Of a DNA stretch of 49,795 nt, positions 33,733 to 42,233 are shown in pieces. The position numbers were made by a program, and so were the translations under genes. Location of the stretch: NCBI GenBank assembly GCA_947627335.1, contig CANQVQ010000001.1, positions 1 to 49,795 of the forward strand, written 5' to 3'. Under the pieces are notes generated by a model that worked only from the letters and a program-made list of their open reading frames with translations, did no database searches and was not told where the DNA came from. Position 1 is the stretch's first letter. Every line of letters starts with the position of its first letter. This DNA comes from an uncultured Clostridia bacterium (GTDB lineage Bacteria; Bacillota; Clostridia; Oscillospirales; CAG-382).

Positions 33733-33954
33733 ATGAAAAAAACGTTTGAACTCGAAGACCTCGACTGCGCGAACTGCGCGGCGAAGATGGAGGCGGCGAT
33801 CCGCAAGATCGACGGCGTGAAGGACGCGACGGTCAGCTATATCGCACAAAAGCTGACGCTGGAGGCGGACGACGGCAGGTTTGAGGAGATCCTCAAGGAG
33901 GTCGTCAAAGTCTGCAAGGCGGTCGAGCCGGACTGCACGATCTTGCTGAAGTAA
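33733..33954 (+). CDS. Stand-alone HMA metal-binding protein
   Basis: A 73-residue heavy-metal-associated (ferredoxin-like beta-alpha-beta) domain with the metal motif DCANC (Cys12, Cys15) and the usual core VSYIAQKLTLEA. It may carry or pass metal to the ATPase 24 bp downstream, which lacks such a domain at its own N terminus. The Asp before the first Cys is typical of Zn/Cd-type HMA domains of ZntA (DCAAC), which agrees with the ATPase type. Confidence 0.92.
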   Translation: MKKTFELEDLDCANCAAKMEAAIRKIDGVKDATVSYIAQKLTLEADDGRFEEILKEVVKVCKAVEPDCTILLK

Positions 33955-33978
33955 CCGTCCGCGGAAAGGGGTATCCCC

Positions 33979-35904
33979 ATGAAAACAATGAGCAAAAAAC
34001 AGCGGAAGATGCTGGTTCGCATCCTCGTCGCGGGGGGGATATTCCTGCCGCTGCTGGCGCTGGAGATCACCGGCGTCAGCGAGGCGTGGCCGTGGTATAT
34101 CGCGCTTCCGGTCCATGTGGTCCCGTACCTGATCGTCGGGTATGACGTGCTTCGGAAAGCGGTGCGGAATATCTGTCACGGGCAGGTATTCGACGAGAAC
34201 TTCCTGATGTGCCTCGCGACGGTGGGCGCGATCGCCGTACAGGAGTACCCGGAAGCGGTCGAAGTCATGCTGCTCTTCCAGATCGGCGAGCTTTTGCAGG
34301 GCGTCGCCGTCGGCAAGAGCCGTCGTTCGGTCAGCGACCTGATGGACATTCGCCCGGACTACGCGAACGTGGAGCGGAACGGCGAATTGCAGAAAGCGGA
34401 CCCGGGTGACGTGCAGGTCGGGGAGATCATTCTTGTCAAGCCGGGCGAGAAGATCCCGCTCGACGGCGTCGTGGTCGAAGGGACCAGCAACCTCGACACG
34501 GCCACGCTGACCGGGGAATCCCTGCCGCGTCCGGTCTCGGCGGGGGACGAATTGATCTCCGGCTGCGTCAACATGAACGGTGCGCTCCGGGCACGCGTGA
34601 CCAAGCCGTACGGCGAATCGACGGTCGCACGGATCCTGGACCTGGTGGAGAACGCTTCCTCCGCGAAGGCGAAGAGCGAGGGGTTCATCACCCGGTTTGC
34701 GCGGTACTATACCCCGGCGGTGGTGGTGCTTGCGGTCCTGCTGGCGGTGGTCCCGCCGCTGTTTCTGGGGGATTGGTCGACGTGGGTGCGGCTCGCGCTG
34801 ACCTGCCTTGTGGTCTCCTGCCCGTGCGCGCTCGTGATCTCGGTGCCGCTGACCTTTTTCGCCGGCATCGGCGGGGCGGCACGCAAGGGGATCCTCGTCA
34901 AGGGCGCGAACTGGCTGGAAGAGCTTGCCAAGGTGCAGACGGTCGTGTTCGACAAGACCGGCACGCTGACGAGCGGTCGGTTCACGGTCACGGTCGTCCA
35001 CCCGGACCATATGTCCGAACAGGAACTGCTCTCCCTCGCCGCGACGGCGGAATGCTACTCCGATCACCCGATCTCCCTCTCGCTCAAGCAGGCGTATAAG
35101 AAGGAGATCGACCGCACGCGGGTGTCCTCCGTCGAGGAACTCGCCGGGCGGGGCGTCTGCGCGGTCATCGACGGGAAACGGGTGCTGGTCGGCAACGAAC
35201 GGCTCATGGAGGAGCAGTCCGTCACGCGGACGCCCTGCTGTCACGGACAGCATCGCGGTACGCTGGTGCACGTCGCGGTGGAGGGCGTATATGCCGGACA
35301 CGTCGAGATCTGCGACGAACTCAAGCCGGACGCGGTGGACACGATCCGCCTGCTGCGTCCGCGCAGGACCGTCCTGCTGACCGGCGACCACGCGACGGTC
35401 GGGGAGGAAGTCGCCGCCCGGCTCGGCGTCGACGAGGTGCATTGCGATCTGCTGCCGGCGGATAAGGTCGCCCGCGTGGAGGAACTGCTGCGGCAGAAGA
35501 GCGCGTCCTCTTCGCTTGCGTTCGTCGGCGACGGCATCAACGACGCGCCCGTGCTGTCCCGTGCGGACGTCGGGATCGCGATGGGGGCGCTCGGTTCGGA
35601 CGCCGCGATCGAAGCGGCGGACGTCGTGCTGATGGACGACAGACCGTCGAAGGTCGCGACCGCGATCCGCGCTTCCCGCCGGACCCTGCGCATCGTGCGG
35701 GAGAACGTGGTGTTCTCGCTCGCCATCAAGATCGGCGTTCTCGCCGCGGAGGTCGTCATGACCATCGTCGGGCTCGAAAGCAATATGACGCTCGCGGCGT
35801 TCGCCGACGTGGGCGTGCTGGTGCTGGCCGTCCTGAACGCGACGCGTGCGCTGCGGGTCAAACCGGCGGAAAACCTCCGCGAAAGGAAGGAAAAAACGGC
35901 GTGA
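33979..35904 (+). CDS. Zn/Cd/Pb-exporting P1B-type ATPase
   Basis: A 641-residue ZntA/CadA-like pump that expels divalent soft metals. It has membrane helices near the N terminus, the actuator TGES loop, the ion-site CPC (281-283), phosphorylation motif DKTGT (Asp325), the nucleotide-binding HP (SDHP) and GDGINDAP (about 516-523). The last helix LAAFADVGVLVLAVLNATRAL supplies the Asp found in Zn/Cd pumps. There is no N-terminal HMA domain; the preceding gene supplies one. Near 430 an insertion TPCCHGQHRG may add a metal contact. Its stop overlaps the next start. Confidence 0.93.
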   Translation: MKTMSKKQRKMLVRILVAGGIFLPLLALEITGVSEAWPWYIALPVHVVPYLIVGYDVLRKAVRNICHGQVFDENFLMCLATVGAIAVQEYPEAVEVMLLFQIGELLQGVAVGKSRRSVSDLMDIRPDYANVERNGELQKADPGDVQVGEIILVKPGEKIPLDGVVVEGTSNLDTATLTGESLPRPVSAGDELISGCVNMNGALRARVTKPYGESTVARILDLVENASSAKAKSEGFITRFARYYTPAVVVLAVLLAVVPPLFLGDWSTWVRLALTCLVVSCPCALVISVPLTFFAGIGGAARKGILVKGANWLEELAKVQTVVFDKTGTLTSGRFTVTVVHPDHMSEQELLSLAATAECYSDHPISLSLKQAYKKEIDRTRVSSVEELAGRGVCAVIDGKRVLVGNERLMEEQSVTRTPCCHGQHRGTLVHVAVEGVYAGHVEICDELKPDAVDTIRLLRPRRTVLLTGDHATVGEEVAARLGVDEVHCDLLPADKVARVEELLRQKSASSSLAFVGDGINDAPVLSRADVGIAMGALGSDAAIEAADVVLMDDRPSKVATAIRASRRTLRIVRENVVFSLAIKIGVLAAEVVMTIVGLESNMTLAAFADVGVLVLAVLNATRALRVKPAENLRERKEKTA

Positions 35905-37223
35905 AAACCGTCAAACTGCGGATCCTTTCCCTGTTTTCCCTGCTGCTCGCGCTGCTGTTCGGTCTGCGGAGCCTGCCAGCGCTGCACGCCGCGGACCGAA
36001 CGCCTGCAAAGCGGGCGGACGCGGTGCTGGAAGCGCTGGGGGCGGAACTGCCGCCGGACGTGGATCGGGCGTTCCTGCAATACGTCGGAAAAACCTACGG
36101 CGCGGACGTGCTGGACGAACTGGCGGAAAAAACGACCTATACGGACGGCGTGTGGGACGAACTGACCGGCAATTCCCTGCACGTCCTGCGCTCGCTGTAC
36201 CGCGAGGAACCGACGAACGCGGACAACGTCCGCCTGCTCAGCACCGGGGAGCGCGGGACGCGGAAAACCACCGTCATGACCTTCGGCGGGGACATCTGTT
36301 TTGCGGATAACTACGTCGTCATGCAGCACTTGAAAACCACGGAAAACGGGCTGTTCGACTGCATCGACCCGCGTTGGGCGGACGAGATGCGTGCGGCGGA
36401 CATCGCCGTGCTCAACAACGAATTCTCTATCTCCGACCGGGGCGCGCCGCTCTCCGGCAAGATGTATACCTTCCGGGCGGACCCGTCGCACACGTCGCTT
36501 TACGGCGAACTCGGGGTGGATTTCGTCACCCTCGCGAACAACCACGCCTTTGACTTCGGGAGGGACGCGTTCCTCGACACCATGGATTCCCTGCGGGAGA
36601 ACGGCGTGGATTACGCGGGCGGCGGACGGAACGCCGAAGAGGCGCAAAGACCGTTCTATTACCTCGTCAACGGGCGAAAGATCGCGTTCGTTTCCGCGAC
36701 GCGTGCGGAAAAGAACATCATGACCCCGGAAGCGGGGACGGATTCTCCCGGCGTGTTCCGCTGTTACGACCCGGAACGGCTCAAGCAGGTCCTCGCGGAG
36801 GCGAAGTCGTGCAGCGATTACGTCGTGCTGTTCGTCCATTGGGGGACCGAACATACCGACGTGCTCGAGCCGGTCCAGAAGACCACCGCCCACGAATACA
36901 TCGACGCAGGCGCTGACCTGATCGTCGGCGCCCACGCGCACCAGCTGCAGGGCATCGAGTTCTACAAGGGGAAGGCGATTTTCTACAATCTCGGCAATTT
37001 CTGGTTCGACGATCACGAGGACGTCGAAACCGGATTGGTCCGCTTGGAGCTTTCGCCGGACGGCGGGGAGACTTTCCGGTTCCTGCCGGGCGTGCAGACC
37101 GACTGCAAAACCTCCTACGAGTGCGGCACCGTGCGGGGACGCGAGGTGCTCGACCATCTCGCCGGCTATCTGCCGGGCATCCGCATCGACGACGACGGAC
37201 GGGTCACGCCCGCGGACCCGTAA
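35901..37223 (+). CDS. CapA/PgsA-like secreted metallophosphoesterase
   Basis: A 440-residue protein with an N-terminal signal peptide (about 1-29) and the CapA fold: metal and active-site motifs GGDICFADN, NNEFS, LANNHAFDFG, VHWGTEHTD and GAHAHQLQG..F. Relatives take part in poly-gamma-glutamate capsule production, but most free-standing members are of unknown substrate. The GTG start overlaps the ATPase stop by four bases, so it belongs to the metal-efflux transcript. No capsule ligase genes are nearby. A role at the cell surface is inferred. Confidence 0.85.
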   Translation: MKTVKLRILSLFSLLLALLFGLRSLPALHAADRTPAKRADAVLEALGAELPPDVDRAFLQYVGKTYGADVLDELAEKTTYTDGVWDELTGNSLHVLRSLYREEPTNADNVRLLSTGERGTRKTTVMTFGGDICFADNYVVMQHLKTTENGLFDCIDPRWADEMRAADIAVLNNEFSISDRGAPLSGKMYTFRADPSHTSLYGELGVDFVTLANNHAFDFGRDAFLDTMDSLRENGVDYAGGGRNAEEAQRPFYYLVNGRKIAFVSATRAEKNIMTPEAGTDSPGVFRCYDPERLKQVLAEAKSCSDYVVLFVHWGTEHTDVLEPVQKTTAHEYIDAGADLIVGAHAHQLQGIEFYKGKAIFYNLGNFWFDDHEDVETGLVRLELSPDGGETFRFLPGVQTDCKTSYECGTVRGREVLDHLAGYLPGIRIDDDGRVTPADP

Positions 37224-37230
37224 AAACGCA

Positions 37231-37277
37231 AAAAGGCGATCGATTAGCCGGTTCGGCGGTCGGTCGCCCCTTTTTTT
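37231..37277 (+). terminator. Terminator of the metal-efflux/capA operon
   Basis: An 8-bp stem (GGCGATCG/CGGTCGCC, one wobble) with a long loop is followed by CC and seven T. Confidence 0.8.
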
Positions 37278-37310
37278 ACAATTTTTTTACGGCGAGAGGG
37301 GGAAAACCGG

Positions 37311-37339
37311 TTGCAATTCCCGAACGGATATGCTATAAT
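37311..37339 (+). promoter_or_regulatory. Promoter of the CotH-VTC-DUF4956 operon
   Basis: TTGCAA and TATAAT are separated by 17 bp, with TGC before the -10. Confidence 0.85.
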
Positions 37340-37406
37340 ACAACGTCTTTGAAACCTTTGGATTTTCTTGGAATTTTTGCGGAATGCGGAGGGAGGCGCG
37401 TCGCGG

Positions 37407-40400
37407 GTGCGCGGGTGGAAAAAACACGAAACCGGGATCATTCTGCTGCTTGCGGTGGGTCTGCTTGCCGTCGTCGCCGTCGGTCTGGCGGTCGATCGGT
37501 ACCGCACCGTGACGGACGTCGTTCCGGGGAATGCGGAGGAAGTGGACCTGCTTATCACGGAGGTCTGTGCGAAGAACACGTCCATTGTGGAGGACGGCGG
37601 CGGGAAGCACGCCGATTATATCGAAATTTACAATCGCGGGGACGACTGCGACCTCGAGGGCTTTACCCTCTCCGACGGCAAGCAGAATTCCGAGCCGTTC
37701 GGTCCGACGCCGTTCGCGAGCGGGGAATACAAGGTCTTTTTCGTCGGGCGGGAGAGCATGGGATTCTCCCTTTCCGCGTCGGGCGGGGAGACGATCACGC
37801 TTCGCAACCGCGACGGGACCGTTGCGGCGCAGGTGACGACGGTCTCCATGCTGGAGGACCAGGTCATGCTCTGGAACGGGGCGGGCTACGAGCTTTCCGA
37901 CGCTCCTTCCCCCGGTTTCCCGAACACGAAAGAGGGCAGCCTCGCGTTTCTGCAGGGCGAGCCGGACGAAAACCCGTCCGTGACCGTCAGCGAGCTGCTG
38001 GTCAGCAATCGAAGCTCGCTGCCGGATGAAAACGGCGTCTTTTGCGACGTCGTGGAGCTTTGCAACCTGACGGACGCGCCGGTTTCGCTGGGCGGGTACT
38101 ACCTGTCCGACCGAAAGGAGAACCGCTTCCGCTACGCCCTGCCGTCGGTGACGCTGCCGGTCGGCGGATACCTCGTCGTGTTCTGCGACAGCGGTTCGGC
38201 GGTCCCGTCGGACGGGCAGCCGCACACGGGTTTCGGGCTTTCCGTCGGAGAAACGCTGTATTTGACCTCGCCGAGCGGAAAATATGTGTCGGTCGAGGTG
38301 CCGAGCCTGCCGGACGACCGTTCGCTCTCGCTGACGGACGGCGGCTACGCCGAAAGCCCGGTCACGCTGGGCTTCCCCAACGACGAAACCGGGGAAGCGG
38401 CGTTCCTGAACGGCCGCATCGATGCGGATTCCCCGCTGGTCATCAGCGAACTGCTGCTCGCGGGGGACGGCACGCCGGTCGGCGGTGCGCTTTGCGACGC
38501 GGTCGAGATCTATAACCGTTCCGCCGAGTCGGTGGACGCGTCCGCCTGGCATTTGACCGACGGCGAGGACCTGCTCCGTTACACGCTGCCCGCACGCACG
38601 CTTGCGCCCGGGGAATACCTCGTGCTGTACTGCGACCGGCAGAGCGGAGAGGGGCATACGGGCTTCGGGCTGTCCGTCGGGGAGACGGTGCGGCTGGTCT
38701 GCCCGGATTTTCGGTACAGCGAACCTGTGACCTGCGTTTCCGCCGGGGACGGCAAGTCCCTGCGGCGGGAGGAGGACGGCGGCGAAGTCGCCTACCGTTC
38801 CGGCGAGGTCACGATGGGCTTTGCGAATACGGAGGACGGCGCGAAGCAGTTCGCCGCGTCCGTTTCGCCGGCGGAGCTGCGCATTTCGGAGGCGCTCGCC
38901 AGCAACACCAAAACCCTGAAAGGTCCGTACGGGACCTGCTGCGACTGGGTGGAGCTGTGCAACGTTTCCGATCAGCCCATCGACCTTTCGGGGTGGTACC
39001 TGTCCGACGACCCGGACGAACTGCGGCAGGGGGCGCTCCCCGCCCAGACGGTCGAACCGGGCGAATATTTCGTGGTATTCCTGAGCAAAACGACCGAAAA
39101 CCTGCTTTCCGGCTACCCGGTCCTGCCGTTTGCGCTCTCCTCGGAGGGCGATCGGCTCTACCTGTCGCACGAGAGCGGCGGGACGCTGACCGTGGCGGAC
39201 AGCGTCGTGCTTCCCGGTCTGCCCGCGGACGTTTCCTACGGTCGCCCGCAGGGGGAGGACGGGTTTTCCGCCCTCGCCGAACCCTCTCCCGGGAGCGCGA
39301 ACGGCGGGTCTGCCGCGCTGTCTGCCGCGCCGACCGCCGTGACCGCGCAGGGCGTCTATAACGGCGTCGACGGGCTGGACGTGGTGCTGACCGGGTCCGG
39401 TCCCATTCATTACACGCTCGACTGCTCCGAACCGACGGTTTCTTCGCCGGTGTTCGACGGGAGCATTCGCCTGACGAAAACCACGGTCGTCCGTGCGATC
39501 TGCTGCGAACCGGGCAAGATGCCCAGCCGCACCGTCGATCTGACCTACCTGCTCAACGAGGGGCATACCCTCCCGGTCGCGACGCTGGTGACGACGCCGG
39601 AGAACCTGTGGGATTACTACACGGGCATCTATGTGGAGGGACCGGGCGCGGAAGCGGAATTTCCGCACGTCGGGGCGAATTACTGGCAGACGTGGGAGAA
39701 GGAAGCGACGGTTTCGCTGTTCGAGACGGACGGAAGCGGATTCACCTCCCCCTGCGGGATCCGCATCTTCGGGGCGTACTCCCGTGCGTTGGCGATGAAG
39801 TCGTTTTCCTGCTTTTTTCGGGCGTCCTACGGGAATTCCGCCCTGCGGTACCCGCTGTTCGGGGAGGACGGGTTGGACACATACGAAGCGTTTCTGTTCC
39901 GCAACACCGGGCAGGACTATGCCAAGGCGCGTATGCGCGACCCCCTGCTTGCCGACCTCATTTCGCGGGAAACCGACGTCGCGGTCCAGAAGAACCGCCC
40001 GGTCGTGCTCTATCTGAACGGCGAATTCTGGGGGGTTTACTACATTCGGGAAAAGATCAACGAAAATTACGTCGCCGGGAACTACAACGTCGATCAGGAG
40101 CAGGTCGATCTGACCCGTGCCAACGGCACGACCAGCAAGGCGTATCAGGAATTGATCGCCTATGTGCGCGGACACAATCTTTCCGATCAGGAAGCGTACG
40201 ATTACGTCGCTTCGCAGGTGGACATCGACGAGTATATCGATTACATCATCGCGGAGATCTACATCGCCAACACCGACAACGGCAACATCAAGTTCTTCCG
40301 TGTGACCGGGGGCAAGTGGACGTGGATCTTCTACGACGTCGACCAGTCCTTCCGCTCGGCGGACTTCAACACGGTCGCCGAACACCTCAACCCGAACGGC

Positions 40401-40736
40401 ACCGGCTCGATGGACCGGTTTTCGACCACCCTGATCAACGGGCTTCTGCGCAATTCCGGCTTTCGCGAGCAGTTTTTGCGCCGATTCGCGTGGCAGATGA
40501 CGAACGTGTGGGCGGCGGACAAGGTGGTCGCCGCCGTCGACGCGTACGAGCAGGCGATCCTGCCGGAGATGCGGCGGGACTGCGAGCGCTGGGATCTGAG
40601 CTTTTCGGATTGGCAGGCGCAGGTCGAGGGCGTGCGCAGCTTCGCACGGCGGCGCGGACAGTACGTTCTTTCCCATTTGAAGGCGTATTTTTCGCTTTCG
40701 GAGGACGATCTGCGGACATACGGGTTCCCCGTTTGA
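37407..40736 (+). CDS. Lamin-tail/CotH kinase surface protein
   Basis: About 1109 residues from the GTG at 37407, which follows GGAGGGAGG; an upstream TTG would lie before that site. One membrane helix (about 9-30) anchors the protein. Four lamin-tail domains begin near residues 46, 191, 343 and 490, each opening with (I/V)(S/T)E and a D.(I/V)E(I/L).N core. A chitobiase-like strand domain (IHYTLDCSEPT, near 666) follows, then a CotH domain from about 721 with YYIREKINENY (881) and YDVDQSF (976). CotH proteins are atypical kinases that phosphorylate spore-coat proteins in Bacillus. Here it is probably an extracellular kinase or spore/surface protein; the substrate is unknown. The VTC gene follows after 19 bp. 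Confidence 0.88.
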   Translation: MRGWKKHETGIILLLAVGLLAVVAVGLAVDRYRTVTDVVPGNAEEVDLLITEVCAKNTSIVEDGGGKHADYIEIYNRGDDCDLEGFTLSDGKQNSEPFGPTPFASGEYKVFFVGRESMGFSLSASGGETITLRNRDGTVAAQVTTVSMLEDQVMLWNGAGYELSDAPSPGFPNTKEGSLAFLQGEPDENPSVTVSELLVSNRSSLPDENGVFCDVVELCNLTDAPVSLGGYYLSDRKENRFRYALPSVTLPVGGYLVVFCDSGSAVPSDGQPHTGFGLSVGETLYLTSPSGKYVSVEVPSLPDDRSLSLTDGGYAESPVTLGFPNDETGEAAFLNGRIDADSPLVISELLLAGDGTPVGGALCDAVEIYNRSAESVDASAWHLTDGEDLLRYTLPARTLAPGEYLVLYCDRQSGEGHTGFGLSVGETVRLVCPDFRYSEPVTCVSAGDGKSLRREEDGGEVAYRSGEVTMGFANTEDGAKQFAASVSPAELRISEALASNTKTLKGPYGTCCDWVELCNVSDQPIDLSGWYLSDDPDELRQGALPAQTVEPGEYFVVFLSKTTENLLSGYPVLPFALSSEGDRLYLSHESGGTLTVADSVVLPGLPADVSYGRPQGEDGFSALAEPSPGSANGGSAALSAAPTAVTAQGVYNGVDGLDVVLTGSGPIHYTLDCSEPTVSSPVFDGSIRLTKTTVVRAICCEPGKMPSRTVDLTYLLNEGHTLPVATLVTTPENLWDYYTGIYVEGPGAEAEFPHVGANYWQTWEKEATVSLFETDGSGFTSPCGIRIFGAYSRALAMKSFSCFFRASYGNSALRYPLFGEDGLDTYEAFLFRNTGQDYAKARMRDPLLADLISRETDVAVQKNRPVVLYLNGEFWGVYYIREKINENYVAGNYNVDQEQVDLTRANGTTSKAYQELIAYVRGHNLSDQEAYDYVASQVDIDEYIDYIIAEIYIANTDNGNIKFFRVTGGKWTWIFYDVDQSFRSADFNTVAEHLNPNGTGSMDRFSTTLINGLLRNSGFREQFLRRFAWQMTNVWAADKVVAAVDAYEQAILPEMRRDCERWDLSFSDWQAQVEGVRSFARRRGQYVLSHLKAYFSLSEDDLRTYGFPV

Positions 40737-40755
40737 ACCGGAAAGGAGCATTCGC

Positions 40756-41430
40756 GTGGCAACCAGACACGAGGAGAAGTTCCTCATTGACTACCGGCAG
40801 TACGTCCTGCTCCGCAGCCGTGCGGAAGCGGCGATGCGACCGGACGAACACGCCCCGGACGGGAGCTACCTGATCACGTCCCTCTACTACGACGACCGGC
40901 GGGACAGTGCGCTGGACGAAAAGCTGGACGGCGTGCGGGTGCATACGAAGTACCGCGTGCGGACCTACGGCGCGGACGGGGATTTCATCCGGCTGGAACG
41001 CAAGGTCAAGCGTGGGATCATGACCGAAAAGCACAGCACGTCCCTGCGAAGGGAGCAGATCTCCCTGTTGAGCGACCCGGCGACGGCGCTCGAAACCTTC
41101 TCCGGGCGGGGATTGGTCATGGCGGCGGATATGCGGTCGCGTGGGCTGCTGCCGTCCGTGACCGTCCGCTACCGGCGGGACGCGTTCGTCTATCCCGGGA
41201 CCGACACCCGCCTGACGTTCGACACGCATATCGAGGTGCTTCCGCCGACGGAAGACCATCTGTTCGATTCGTCCGGCGCGGGCATTCCCGCCCTGCCGCC
41301 GCAAACCGTGGTGATGGAGGTCAAGTACGGGGAGTACCTGCCCGCGTTCGTGCGGAAGCTCAGCGCCGTCTGCGGCGGGATGCAGCTTTCCGTTTCCAAA
41401 TATGCGCTTTGCCGGACCGTCTGGCACTGA
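40756..41430 (+). CDS. VTC-domain protein (polyphosphate polymerase type)
   Basis: A 224-residue soluble protein with the tunnel-barrel VTC fold, which in yeast Vtc4 makes polyphosphate from ATP. Conserved charged motifs are present: RHEEKFLID at the start, TKYRVRTYG, RLERKVKRG, and VVMEVKYGEYLP near the end, giving the basic lining and the metal-binding Glu. It is 19 bp after the CotH gene and 27 bp before DUF4956. It could bind or make polyphosphate or a nucleotide-derived polymer for the membrane partner. Activity cannot be proven from sequence. Confidence 0.9.
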   Translation: MATRHEEKFLIDYRQYVLLRSRAEAAMRPDEHAPDGSYLITSLYYDDRRDSALDEKLDGVRVHTKYRVRTYGADGDFIRLERKVKRGIMTEKHSTSLRREQISLLSDPATALETFSGRGLVMAADMRSRGLLPSVTVRYRRDAFVYPGTDTRLTFDTHIEVLPPTEDHLFDSSGAGIPALPPQTVVMEVKYGEYLPAFVRKLSAVCGGMQLSVSKYALCRTVWH

Positions 41431-41457
41431 ATCTGAAGAGAAAGGAATACAATCGTC

Positions 41458-42126
41458 ATGAGTTTTGCGGATACGATCAAAAAAAGCGTTCTGGAGGGGT
41501 TCCAAACGGACATCAGCGCGGCCCGCGTGGTGCTGTCGCTGCTGTTTTCCCTGGTCGCGGCGCTCTTTATCCTGCTTGTCTACCGTCTGACGATGCGGGG
41601 CATCGCCGCCAGCCGCGGTTACGAGATCACCCTGCTTCTGGTGACGTCGATCAGCGCCATGATCGTGCTGACGATCACGTCCAACCTCGCGCTGTCGCTC
41701 GGCATGGTCGGCGCGCTCTCCATCGTGCGCTTCCGCACGGCGCTGAAGGAATCGTCGGACACGGCGTTCATGTTCTGGTGCGTCGCCGCGGGGATCACGT
41801 CCGGGGCGGGCTTCTACCTGATCACGCTTATCGGCTGCCTGTTCATCGGACTGGTCGCGCTCATTGCGTCGCGGCTGACCCGCAACGGGGCGCGCCCGTA
41901 TCTGCTCGTGATCCGCACGGAAGCGGAAAACACGGCGGCAAGCGTCGAAAAACTGCTCGCGGAGAACCACGTCCGCCGTCGCCTTTCCTCCCTTGTGCAG
42001 AACGACCGCTACGCGGAAATCATCTACGAGATCAGCGTTTCCGCCGCCCAGCAGCGTCTGGTCGCCGCCGTCCGTACCCTGCCGGGCGTGACGACGGTCT
42101 CCCTCGTGGATTGCCGGAATTCCTGA
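41458..42126 (+). CDS. DUF4956 membrane protein
   Basis: A 222-residue protein with about four membrane helices in the first 135 residues, followed by a cytoplasmic alpha/beta domain (about 140-222). The segment SLGMVGALSIVRFRTALKES is the family hallmark. DUF4956 proteins are often encoded beside VTC-domain genes, and I recall CotH genes there too; the role is unestablished. AGAAAGGAA lies before the ATG. It is the last gene of this operon; the next promoter starts 22 bp later and no clear terminator is seen. Confidence 0.88.
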   Translation: MSFADTIKKSVLEGFQTDISAARVVLSLLFSLVAALFILLVYRLTMRGIAASRGYEITLLLVTSISAMIVLTITSNLALSLGMVGALSIVRFRTALKESSDTAFMFWCVAAGITSGAGFYLITLIGCLFIGLVALIASRLTRNGARPYLLVIRTEAENTAASVEKLLAENHVRRRLSSLVQNDRYAEIIYEISVSAAQQRLVAAVRTLPGVTTVSLVDCRNS

Positions 42127-42148
42127 CGGAAAATTTTCCGTTCGGTGA

Positions 42149-42177
42149 TTGACAGGGTGGGTCCGGCGTGGTATACT
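42149..42177 (+). promoter_or_regulatory. Promoter of the oadB-like operon
   Basis: TTGACA and TATACT are separated by 17 bp, with TGG before the -10. Confidence 0.85.
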
Positions 42178-42233
42178 AAAAGAAAGGAAATCCAAAACGA
42201 ATCCTGCCGAATGCAGGGAAGGAAGGAAAAACC

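Noticed and set aside
37287..40787. Minus-strand open frame of 1166 codons opposite the CotH gene
   Set aside because: Composition is that of an antisense shadow; the plus strand has lamin-tail and CotH domains with promoter and ribosome site.
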